Shown here piece by piece: positions 22,091 through 33,001 of a DNA stretch of 64,000 nt. Location: positions 124,001 to 188,000 of the forward strand of contig CM062387.1 in assembly GCA_031310005.1 (NCBI GenBank), read 5' to 3'. Numbering within the stretch: the first letter of the stretch is position 1; every line of letters starts with the position of its first letter. The notes below the pieces were generated by a model. It was not told the DNA's origin, did no database searches, and was given only the letters and a program-made list of their open reading frames with translations. Source of the DNA: Dactylellina haptotyla (lineage: Eukaryota > Ascomycota > Orbiliomycetes > Orbiliales > Orbiliaceae). The translations under genes were made by a program, and so were the position numbers.

Positions 22091-24946
22091 CTACCCCACA
22101 AGCTTAGGGGCCTTCTCCCAGTTCTTTATATACTCTGTGAGAAGCTCGATAGCAGTGTTTTTGAACTCTCCCCTGATAACGAACTTTTCCGACTGAATAC
22201 CCTGAAGTCCAGGGTATTCTTTTGTGGTCATTAGTTCGATGAGGTAGGCTTTGATAACCTGGTATTGTGTGCGGGTTTTAAGTGTCGAAAGCATGTAGCG
22301 AACTAGTTTCTTACGAATTGGCATGTCGCTTTCCACGAGCGCAATTTCAAAGGCGCTGGCCTGACCCCGAGCTTTACGCTTCCCGCGATCTTGTTCCCAA
22401 CCAGGGGCCGCATATAGCGGACCGGCGCCAAGGTCGAGAAGAATTTTGCAGATGTGATAATATCCATACCTAGCAGCCAATCCCAGCGCCGTAACCGAGG
22501 CTTCTAAGCCAGTAGCATCCGGGTCTGCACCTGCATCTAGTAATTTCCAAACTGCATGAAAGTTCCCCGACTCCGCGGCTCGCTGGATCGGCTGCATAGC
22601 GAAATCAGGAGAATATATTATCGCTTTTCCTGCATCAAGGATCGCTAGCGTAGCATGCGCTTTATGATAGTGGATGGCATAACCAAGAGGGTCGAACCCG
22701 TTGAGCATTATGAGGTTTATATGGGCAGCTAAACAAAAAAAAGAGAATTAGACCAATACGGTGATATTTGGCGAAATCTTACAATTATATTTCAGTGCTG
22801 CGTAGTTGGAGGATGGACAGGGTACATACAGCCATAGATATAACGAGCAGATTCGGTGTCCTCGTCTGCATTTATAGCGAGGGTGATAGCATTTTCCCAT
22901 TCAGAAGCAGAGCCTTGATACTCCATTTCGCCTAACCCAGGTTGTAACCCTGCCTTTTCAAAGAGTCCGGCCCCAAGTGTTGGCACAGACTTAGGAATTG
23001 GTTCTGGCGATGGTGGGGGGCTTAAGTCATATAGTGAACGAACATCACGTTGTTCTAGTAGTGGCGGGGCTCGATTAGAGTTCCTGTTACTCTGGTTTGC
23101 TATTTAGGGAAACAAGGCCGGTTAGTTATGGACAACATCGATCAGGCATGAAATTTGATGAAGTTTTTAATCTTATAATAAAACAATATACGCGGGAATT
23201 TTAACAGCCCAGCTGGCGCTACGCCCTCCGCTACAGTTATGAAAAAGTATTTTATGGGGCTGCGCAAAGGGAAGATTTGGGTTTACAAACATTTATCATC
23301 GGATTGCCTTTCGTTTGGGGGATCCGGCAGAACAAGATCAACATTTTCACAATGGAACATCCCCCGACGCCCATTGTATTGACCGGACCACCAATTATCA
23401 TTTACGAACTCCTATATTAAAAGAAATTATTTATCGATCCGATAAATGTGAGTTGGGAGGTAGCCGCGTGGCGGAAACTTACAATATCAGTAATCGTTGC
23501 ACCTTCGGGGAAGTCAAGCTCATCGGATTCAACACCCTCAAAATCAGCTATCGCCTTGCCAACGATACCAGGGCCTTCTGTAGTTGTTATATGAGACATA
23601 GATGTCGTCTGTAAGAGTTTCAGATAATAGCCCAAAGGTTTATAGCCCAGGGGCACCATTTGTAGGTAGAAGCTCGCTTCCCGGGCATCTCCTTTCGTAG
23701 TCCAAACCAGATGAGATAAATAATTGGCATCATTCAATTCTTCGGTGTTTTGGAACTTGCGAGCATATGATGCAGCTCTTTTAGATAGAGAAAGTGCGTG
23801 ATCATGCTCCCCAGAACGAAACGCGATAGCTGCTTCCATATTGAAAGCACGTATTAAAAAGTTTGGGTGGGTAGACCTTTTCCGTGGCACTTTAGCTAGC
23901 CAGTCGAGGGTTTCTTTGAGTTCCCCTAGCATATAGTGTATAGCTGCATAAGTATGGTACCTTTCATACTCAGTATTCAATTCACCGGTTCCCTCTCTAT
24001 GCATTGCTATCAATTTCGCTGCGTTTTCTTTCGCTTCTTTCCAGTTTTCAGCCGCTATCGCCTCATCCATCTTGGCCGAATAGTACTTTTCTCTTTCTTT
24101 CTGGAAGTAAGAGTCCTCCGAGCACACGGAAGACAAGTCGTCATTGTCATTTTCACTTCCATCTGGCTCCGGAGAAGTCGCGAAGAGAGTTGTAGATTTT
24201 TGTGTTATCTGGCCTGCAAGACCGCTTGTGTCTATTAGATCATCTCGTTTGGGAGTACGTGGTCGCCACCAAAACCCTGCTGGGTCTTGGTTTGGGCTGG
24301 AGATTGATTCTTGAGATTTAAGGAAGGATTCTCGTAGTGTAGAATCTGGTGACACTGGGTGCCTCGGCGAATGACCATGAAGACTAGTTCTAGCGCTTGG
24401 AAACCGCTCCGAAGTTCGTTCAAGCGTTGGGTGTGGGCTCGTTTGGTTTGGGATTTCCTGCTGCTCTACTTCATCCGAACGAAACGATTGGCGAGAGGTT
24501 TCGTAAGTTGGATCACTAAAGGCTTGCGCGTGTACGCTCGATTCAGGAGTGTACACGCCTTTATGTTGCTGTGCAGCTGATTCGGACGTTTGTCGCGATA
24601 TCCGCGAGTTGACTGAGGCAGCAGTTTCTGAGCTGTAACTTGCAGACCGAGATGCTCGAGATCCCCGGCGGGTATGTTCCTGATTGGAATACCTGGAATT
24701 GGGCCGCGGTTTGACTTCATTTTGGGACGCTGGAGCTGGCTTGGGAGGAAATGAAGTCACGGACTGTCGATTGTATGTATTTTCCAGAGAGCGTATGGTT
24801 TGGGCAGCTGCAGAGACGGCCTCTGGAGACTTTGGGGTGGTCTTTTCAGCATTTTCCTGATAGCTGTAATAGGATGGCGACCTAGGTGAGTAGAGTGTAA
24901 GGTCTGGAGTGGGTTTGTTGGATTTTCGACGGAGAAGCCGGTCCAT
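22091..24946 (-). CDS. SH3 domain plus ankyrin repeat protein, 830 aa
   Basis: Four exons on the minus strand: 24946-23483, 23411-23291, 23099-22830 and 22728-22091, joining in frame to 2493 nt. Residues 1-230 are a Ser/Pro/Arg-rich, probably disordered region. A helical TPR-like block follows (about 280-430: YSAKMDEAIAAENWKEAKEN and repeats). Then comes an SH3 domain (about 458-522) whose two halves, ADFEGVESDELDFPEGATI and FVNDNWWSGQYNGRRGMF, lie on different exons and fit only after splicing. A Pro/Ser linker leads to ankyrin repeats (about 590-720: DPLGYAIHYHKAHATLAILD, TALGLAARYGYYHICKILLD) and a helical C-terminus. Intron 2 (191 bp) uses a GTTTGT donor; the neighbouring GTAAAC would give a stop. 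The make-up suggests a cytosolic scaffold binding proline-rich partners. I know no characterised name for it. Confidence 0.85.
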
Positions 24947-25834
24947 ATCAGGTGCTCTGGGCCGGCCGGGTTCGGTTTAGGTAAAGTCTACTATATCCAC
25001 GAGTCTGAGTTTCGAGGTCGGCGCGCTACGAAAATATTGAAAACATCGATGACCGATTCAGCCCAGGCACAATGAGAATTAGTTGCTGGGCTGTAGTCGG
25101 GCAACGGAGCCGGCGGGGAAGGAAACGAGGGAGCAAACAGCCTCGTCGGGAACTGGCGACGCCGCCAGCACATCGAGCTATGCACGTTTCGGCGCGTGCA
25201 TGACGCTAATATGCCCAATTGCAGGCTACTTGAATGGGCTGGGCTGGCGGCGAGTACCTGCCGTCTGCAGGTTCGTTCCGTTCCAATTTGCAGTTCAAGT
25301 CCATCTTGCCGTCGGATTCAACGTGAAGCATAGAAATCGGGTGTGCACGTCTGGGATTTAACTAACGTGCTGTTGTTTTGAAGATTCGCGACGGCGCCAG
25401 CAACACAAATCTACACATAGGGCGACAGGGGTTGCGAAGCTCCCGTTAAACAGGGCCGAGCTAGCAGTGTGAAGGAAGATTTTACAGGTATATTACAGTT
25501 TGAAAATGGTCTTTCAGGATGAAATGAGGGATTTCTTGGTATAATTTGGTATAACTTGGTATGGCTTATTTGTTTAATATTTGGTTTTCCAGTAAAATAA
25601 GCTATAAATGTGTTCCCGGGTCTCTACAGCTGTACTCTCAATCTAGATGCGGGTTCCCGTAAATGGATATGCAGAAGAGCGAAAGTTTTCCTCTCGGAAC
25701 TTGATTCTTATATTCTACATGTTTCAATTTCGCCCCGAGTTGGTGTATCTCATCACCAATTTAAACGACCTATTCGTACACCGTTGGCCGCCGCAACCAG
25801 AATTACCGTTCAGTTGTAGGTGAATGCTTGCCAT
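24947..25834. other. Intergenic region upstream of the SH3-ankyrin gene
   Basis: Holds the promoter of the SH3-ankyrin gene and the 3' UTR of the 173-aa secreted protein gene. A three-copy 10-bp tandem repeat (TTGGTATAAT-like) sits at 25536-25564. No coding frame is supported. Confidence 0.5.
25536..25564 (+). repeat. 10-bp tandem repeat, three copies
   Basis: TTGGTATAA recurs at 25536, 25546 and 25556 (last copy TTGGTATGG). Non-coding; no function seen. Confidence 0.65.
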
Positions 25835-26433
25835 CTACTGGACTGCAGTAACAAGTACTGGTCTTGCTGTGCATCGCCTAGCTGGAACCCAAGATGTGTG
25901 TGTATAACAAGCGCAGTCACCAGGGCACTTCATCCTGAAATCGGTTACTGTGACTGGTGGTTTCTTGCCAACACACTTACAATCGAAAGTCTTGGTTGTG
26001 GTGACCGTTTTCCTACAAGATTTGCAATTGGGTTTTGGAGGACACGAACGGAACGCGTTCTTTTCCGTTTTGGATGGTGGACAAGTCTCTTCAGCGGCCT
26101 TGGTAGCTTCTGGCTCCATTTCGAATACCGTTGTGACCTGGGTCACGGTAGTCGTCCCATGGGCGGTTTTTACTACGTCACTGTATTTCGTGAATGTCTT
26201 GGTTTTGATAACGGTGTTGCATTTTGTCGCCCAAGAGGTCTTTAGGAGGGTTTTTGTGGTCGCTTTGCAAGTAGACTCATTTTTCTTGCCGGCCGCCTCC
26301 GTAAGCGTCGAGAAGCTAGATGCAAAATACGATGAGTACTTCATAAACCTAAATGGTCCGCGAGAATCGCGTTTATTCAAATATACACCTACCCAGCAAA
26401 TAGAATAACAAAAATGGCACTATTGATCTTCAT
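25835..26433 (-). CDS. Secreted Lys/Thr/Cys-rich protein, 173 aa, unknown function
   Basis: I do not recognise the family. Exons 26433-26393 and 26315-25835 on the minus strand; the 77-bp intron (GTAGGT...CTAG) splits the signal peptide, and without it the secretion signal is lost. Spliced N-terminus: MKINSAIFVILFAGFSTLTE, then AAGKKNEST. The mature part has a Thr/Val-rich stretch (HGTTTVTQVTTVF), a Glu-rich linker, then a cluster of cysteines (CPPKPNCKSCRKTVTTTKT, CKC, CPGDCACY). It is strongly basic. Such TTVTxVTT patterns occur in fungal cell-surface proteins, so wall attachment or an effector role are both possible. No GPI-type hydrophobic C-terminus is present. A TATA box lies 229 bp upstream. 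The exon join is exact in phase (41+481 nt). Confidence 0.78.
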
Positions 26434-28659
26434 TTTTGAAATATATTTAATCCGCTTTTGTCGTGTTCGTCTATGGATCTCGAAGGATTGATTGTAAACG
26501 AATGACTGACAAAAAGAACAAACGAATGTCTCCGAGCTTGTAAAAGAGTGTGACTGGAGCTACGGTAAAGGAATGGTCTCTAGAGAGTGACGAGACGCGA
26601 GTATTCTGCAGGATGAAGGGAGGAAGAAAAAAAGCAGGAACACTAGTGAGGGCTGCATCTGCTTATATATACTACAGCTCGTTTTAGGTATCTATTACCA
26701 CATACGAACAAGGGAAGTGTCGCCTATGAAATCACAACAGTGGGTTAGTATCTCAAATATCAACTGATTCACTAAAATATTTCGAAAGTTAGCTGGTCCA
26801 TTTTGGTAATTTCAAAGCGACTCAAACCAAAAGAGTGCACCAAGCCGAATCTCTCCGCAGACTGAATCCGAGTTCAAACCGAGAAATCGGCAAGGGTATA
26901 GCTTTGTTACACTAAATTTCTGCCCACCGAGTTTTCCTAGTAGATGATTGAACATTCCGTTCTCCATTAAGCATAAGGTTTGGTTGTGTAGAGAAGCAAA
27001 ACCCACCAGTTCGCTGTGAAAAAGCAGACAGATCCACTCGCGAACTTTGTTTTAGTATAATGATGTCTACTATGCGCTAAGGAGGATTTTAAAACGACGA
27101 TATATAAGGACGCCATTGCGGTTCTGGGAGGAAGAGACGACCGGATTTCGCAGAAACCCACTCCTTCAGACTTTCGGGGTATATTTCGCGACGGACGGTC
27201 TTGGGGACCAGGATGCAAACCGTCAAGCCTTGCTAGCTCGGTTAGCCAACCCAGGTCGAGGTACTTTGTTGCATGGTTTGTGTTGTCTACCCGAAACTAC
27301 ATTTTATATGGAAGCCACAACCGCTGACGCTCATCTTGAGCTAACACGCCTAAATCGCAAGCTTGACGTCCAGACCAGGCTTGGCTTCAACGGGCTAGAA
27401 AACTCCACATTGAAATCAAACTTCGGAGACTGCCGGTTACGGGTAAGCCTCTTTTGGTCCGAGACCAAACTCATATTCGATTTTCTATTCGAACAATACT
27501 ATACAAGCGCGGGTTCGGATTTTAGATGTTATTTTTCTTTGTCAGATTCAAGCGAGTCGCCCGCTTAACATCAAATCAACTTGTAAATGCAGCTAGCTTA
27601 CCAGCATCACTATATCCTGGTTTACGCGACTTTCAAAGCTTTTGGGAACTTTGGGGTGATGAAACCAAATCACAAATTGTAACATCTGGGTAGTTTGTAA
27701 TAAAATGTAGTAGAGAGCCGTTTGAGAGGACTAAATGCTCGTTTTCCTCAACCATAAATTTATGCTAGAGTGATAGGTTACCTGGGGAGAAATTGAAAAT
27801 TTTAAAGCGTGTTAGACCAAAATTTGGGCTTCGATTGCTCAGTAGTCAGCTAAGCTTAAACTGGAGCCTGGCTGTCGTAGTATAGAATTAGTACTGTGTT
27901 TAACAGCACTAACGAGGAAAGCTCTGAAATCACTATATTCGGTTGTTATTTCTATGAATTTTGGTCGATGTGCTCACCCTCGCTGCGTTTAGTACGCGTA
28001 CGGCTTGTGCAATTGTCCGTTGTGATAGATCAATGTCGATATTATAATTGACTAACTAATTCTCTCAGAGTAGCTGCTCGGTTGCTAGACACCTCTTTGG
28101 AAGAACGTGATACCTCGCTTCCGTATACTATTTGAGCATTGAAGGCGAGCTGACATTTGCTAGTATCTTAATAACTGCTATAGCTATTGGATATCGTCAC
28201 CTGTGCTTGGCGGGAAGTATTTGCAGGTGCTGAATTCCCGTTTCATCGTGTGTTGTAAGACGGTGAGTGTGTTGTGTTTGCTCGCAGAGAGTTACCGGAT
28301 AAGGTAGATTTGAGCCGCAACGAACAAGCCAAACTCGCGACTTGACTTTGGTCTGCTCAACCAGCCAACCTCAACATCACCAGCACCGTCGCTTCTGAAC
28401 TCCATCTCATCGGTATCGCCATCACGGATATCAACGTGCCCGCCATCCATCCCTTTCTTGGCACCTCTGCTGCTATCTTGGAAGAATACCTCCGGTCCGC
28501 CCCTAGCTCTTCAATACGTACCGGCGACACCAATTGGGTCCGACGGACGTTTCTACACTACATCAGATAGATCCTCGTTCAAACGCGTACTGTACGACTT
28601 CGTCTAGAATGCCACTGTAGGGAAAATTGCGTCGATACAACCCGCGAATTGCACCTACA
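26434..28659. other. Divergent intergenic region (2.2 kb)
   Basis: Lies between the starts of the 173-aa secreted protein gene (-) and ctr9 (+), so it holds both promoters. A TATATATAAG at 26662-26671 (minus) belongs to the secreted gene. A 150-codon frame at 27116-27568 lacks an ATG near its start and any motif, and I do not call it. An open stretch at 28346-28570 before ctr9 has no start codon and may be its 5' leader. Confidence 0.5.
26662..26671 (-). promoter_or_regulatory. TATA box of the 173-aa secreted protein gene
   Basis: TATATATAAG on the minus strand, 229 bp before the start codon at 26433. Confidence 0.5.
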
Positions 28660-31600
28660 ATGAACGGCCATCCTCCCCGGGCGCGCAGCCGGTACCCAAA
28701 TGTGCCGTCTAGGATAGAGGTACCACTCACAGAACAAGTCGGCGACGAAGGCACTGTCGAAATTGATCTTACAGATCTCCCAGATGATGTGGACGAGCTG
28801 TCCAGTTTGCTGGAGCAAGAACATGCCTCGCATCCGTACTGGATTCTTTCCGCCCTCGCTTATGCTAAGCACCAGAATATCGACAATGCGATTGAGATGC
28901 TCAACTCCAGAGCGTTGAACTCGGAAAATATTAAGCGAAACCAGAGAGAGATATTACCAATTCAGCTGTGTTTACTATGGCTCTATCTTCAGAAGACCAG
29001 AGAAGCATTAAAAGCTCCTTACAATCCTTCCGGTATAGAATCGATTCTCGACCCTTGTCAATATTTCATTGATACTGATGGTATGCTGTTCTAGATGCTA
29101 CGGAAAACACCAAAGACCATTACTTGCAGTCAGCTACTGCCCTCCTCAATAACATCGGAAGATACGAAGCGGAACATCCTGCCTATAATATCGCCCGAGC
29201 TGTCTACTCGTCTCTGAAAGCGGCCGTCACAAATGTCAAAGCGGAACGCGCATCTAACCTGGAAAATGCGCATAGAATATATGATGAAACGCTAAAACAA
29301 GCGAATGGTACAAATATGGTGGCGCTTATGGGAAAAGCTCGGTGGCTTTTCAGCAAAGCGCGATACGACAAAGCTCTGGAGTGCTACCAAGAATGCTTGA
29401 GGAAGAAACCAGACATGGATCCAGACCCGCGAATTGGCATTGGTCTTTGCTTCTGGATGCTTGATTTCAAAGATGATGCCAAGATGGCATGGGAAAGAGC
29501 TCTGGAGCTGGACCCTGACTCGAAGGTCGCCAATCTTTTGCTTGGAATTTACCACCTCTCATTCGTCTCTTCGCTTCCACAGACAGACCCAGAATTCACG
29601 AAGCACTACAAGAAAGGAATGACAGAGTACATCGCAAAAGCATACAAACTTGATAAGAACATGGCGCTTGCCTGTACTTTGTTCGCTACTTATTTCTTCT
29701 CCGCAGGAAACTTCGCCACAGCAGAGGGCTTGAGCAAGCGGGCTATCGAGTATACGGATGTACCACAAGTCGCCCGGGATGCCCTCTATCTCCTTGGACG
29801 AAAATACCAGGAAGCGGGCGATTATACATTATCGCGACAATCCTATGTTCGAAGTGAGAATGCGAAAGACGACACATACCTCCCTAGCAAACTTGGATCA
29901 GGCCAGTTGATGGTCTTGCAAAAGGACTATACTGGCGCGAAACTTGCTTTCGAGGGTATACTCAAAACTTTCAATAAGTGTCTTGAAGCCATGATGGTGC
30001 TTGGCACTCTTTACGCGGAGGAGGTTTTCCAAGCCGAAAGTCAACCTGGCGTTGGGCGGGATGAGAAAGCCGAGGAACGTAAAAAGGCTATTAGCTATCT
30101 GGAAGCTGTCCGAGCCTCATGGAAAGATCCAAAGAAGCATATGACGCCAAGTATCTCGGTGTTACTCACACTTGCTCGCCTATATGAGGTTGATTCTCAA
30201 GAAAAATCCCTGGTTTGTCTCCAGCAGGTCGCGGATATTGAACGAGAGGCTTCGAACGAATCGGAACCCATGCTTGCTCCTCAGTTGCTAAACAATATCG
30301 GTGTCTTCAATTACAATATGAGCAAATGGGATGAAGCTCGTGAGCATTTCCAGACTGCTCTTAGTAATTGTGTTGCTATGGGCGCCAAGGATGAGAGTCT
30401 GGACACGGATGCTCTGGTTACAACATTAACTTACAACCTCGCTAGGCTGGAAGAAGCCGCTGGAAATACGGATGAGGCTATAAAACTGTATGAGGGATTA
30501 CTCGTCCGGCATTCCGACTATACTGAGGCGGCAATGAGACTTGCATATATTGCCTTACGCAAAGGTGGTGAAGACGGACCTAAACGTCTCGAAGAGCTTA
30601 TGAAAACCGAGGATCACAATCTGGAAGTTTGCGCGCTCTATGGCTACTATCTTTCCCGAAGACCGAAGAAATCGCCACTCAATATCGCGGAAGATAAAGA
30701 ACAACGTCATTACAAGCGAACACTAACCACACAAGACAAGCATGATCGATACTCGCTTACCGGCATGGGCAATCTCCATTTGATGACTGCCCGAGAAATG
30801 AGAAGGGACTCCGATCAAGATAAAGAGAAAAAACGAAAGATGTATGAGAGGGCGGTGGAATTCTTCGATAAGGCGTTAGTACTTGATCCGAAGAATGCAT
30901 ATGCGGCCCAAGGTGTTGCTATCGCCATGATCGAAGACAAAAAGGACTATAGCACTGGTGTTGGGATCTTTGAAAAGGTGAAAGGAACACTGAAAGAAGC
31001 TTCAGTGCATATCAACCTCGGCCATAGTTTCGTCGAGATCAAACAGTTTACAAGGGCAATCGAAAACGTAAGTGGTGCCGATATGCTATTGAATCGGATA
31101 TTACTGATGGACCTTTTAGTACGAAATCGCAATCAACCAGTACAGGGCCGATCGGGATCCATGGACTATTACCTCGTTGGCGCGAGCCTGGTACTTGAAG
31201 GGCAAATCTGAGAAGAGTCTGGCTGAACTAAATACCGCTTTAGAGTATTCCAAGAAGGTTAGATACAATCACAAAATTTTGGGACCGATAAATACTAATG
31301 TTGCGAGTTGCAGGCTCTTGTTCTTTCCCCTGAACATCCTATTTTTATGTTCAATGTCGCGTATCTGCAAGCTCAAATTGGCCAAGTTGTGCACGAACTA
31401 CCCAAGCACCAGCGTACTTCAGAGGAAATCAAGGCTGCACTGGATGGTGTGGAAGAGGCTATCAAGTATATCACTCCGACCTCTCCAATATTATATTCAC
31501 CTCTGCTAATTATCACTATAGAACTTTCTCTGCCGTTGCTAAATCGAAAAACCCACCCTACCCCGCGAGCGATATCGAAGTCCGTGTTACGATGAACAAG

Positions 31601-32389
31601 AATACAACCCGCCGCCAGCTGACAGCTGATCTCGAAGAGCAACTTAAATATGAAGAATTGCACGCCACGAAGATCGCTGAAGCCAAACGGAAACGCGAAG
31701 CTGAGGTTGCGAAGCGTGCGGAAGAGCACGCAAAGGTGGAAGCCGAGAAAGCCGAGAAACAGAGAAAATTGGCTGAAGAGCGAAAGATTATGCAGAAGCA
31801 GGCAGAAGAATGGGCTGAGAAGAGAGAAGAAGAAGAAAGAGTTAGACAATCCGCCTACGCGGACGACGGAGACTCGGATGGTGGTGCAAAGAAGAAGAGG
31901 ACAAGGCGAGAACCTCGAGAGCCTCGAGAGCCTCGACAAAAGAAAGAGAGAGGAGAGCGAAAGCCTCGGAAGAAGAAGGGTGAAGGTGAAGGCGAGGAAG
32001 GCGAAGAAGGTAGAGCTAGCAAAAAGAGACGCCTTACTAAAGGGGGCAAGGTGGCCAAATCCAAGGAAACGATATCTGATAGCGACGAAATGCTTAGCGA
32101 CGACGACGATATCATTAGACATCGTGACTCCGAGTCTAGGAGTGCTAGTCTTACTCCTGCTGGTAGAGACAGTCCTACTCCACCTCCTAGCACAAGTAAG
32201 AAGAGCAAGACAGTAAAGAGCAAAGCGGTGATCGACAGCGATGAAGACCTCTCTGATGGGGATAATGATGCGTCGGCGCCTGCCAGGAGACGACCTGCGG
32301 TCGTTGATAGCGATGATGATGAAGAGATGGCCGATGCAACGCCGGCGAAGTCGAGGAGAGTGCTCAGCGATGACGACGACGACGACTAA
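28660..32389 (+). CDS. ctr9: Ctr9, TPR subunit of the Paf1 transcription elongation complex, 1167 aa
   Basis: Nuclear scaffold of the Paf1 complex, which travels with RNA polymerase II and promotes histone H2B ubiquitination and H3K4/K36 methylation. Five exons: 28660-29032, 29095-31067, 31120-31257, 31314-31465 and 31522-32389; introns are 52-62 bp and the joined frame is open throughout (3504 nt). The first intron is placed so that exon 2 begins DATENTKDHYLQSA, the expected start of the TPR array. Many TPRs fill residues about 150-800, such as AWERALELDPDSKVANLLLG and EFFDKALVLDPKNAYAAQG. The end is a charged coiled region (AEAKRKREAEVAKRAEEH) and a long Lys/Arg/Glu/Ser tail with EPREPREPR and acidic SDSDED-like runs, as in fungal Ctr9. 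The ATG at 28660 is the first in frame before the conserved EIDLTDLPDDVDEL. Confidence 0.95.
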
Positions 32390-33001
32390 ATATACCACAT
32401 TTCTTTTCAAGATAGCAAAAATATGCTTGTAATATCAGCTTCTTCTTTTTCATAGTGGCGTTCCTTAAAGACATTCACAGTGAGACTAACAGGCGGAATA
32501 AGGTCTTGTACAAAATAAACCGATTTTTATGTTGAATGCTCATTTCGAAAATTGTTCCAAATCGTTGATTTTAGTATTTCGCTCCATTAGTCGCGAATAC
32601 CAAGATAACAGCCATAGTACAAGCCAAACAGATGAAACCTCGCATCCAAGTAGTCAGGTGATTGTACATATATTGATACATTCTCAAGTATTTTGTATAC
32701 CTGAAATGCCTGTTATTGAATGCTACGCTTATAGGAATATGGGATTACAAAACATCACCGACAGTATCGGTATGCATGAATGGTGAATTGATGTTATCAA
32801 CAAGGGATTTCAAGTAGTCATATTAAATGTTTATCCACTGCAAATTCTTTCTTTAAATGATAATTATATAATATCGCGACCATGAGTGCATACATGACTT
32901 GTTAAATTAACATGTATTCCGGAAATCAGACTTAATAAAAATGGGTATTTCGGCTCCTTTGAACTCAGATACTACACAGATATCCACCCGCCTAACAATC
33001 T
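32390..33001. other. Convergent intergenic region
   Basis: About 600 bp of A+T-rich 3' UTR sequence between ctr9 (+) and the SBP56-like gene (-). No gene seen. Confidence 0.5.

Noticed and set aside
27116-27568. 150-codon plus-strand frame in the promoter region before ctr9
   Set aside because: No ATG near its start, no motif, and overlapping frames of similar length on the other strand.
28346-28570. 75-codon open stretch just before ctr9
   Set aside because: Reads somewhat protein-like but has no start codon and no splice path to ctr9 in frame; more simply the 5' leader.
31373-32410. 345-codon minus-strand frame opposite the end of ctr9
   Set aside because: Complement of the charged Lys/Glu/Ser tail of Ctr9; gives runs of Leu/Ser/Phe/Arg with no domain.
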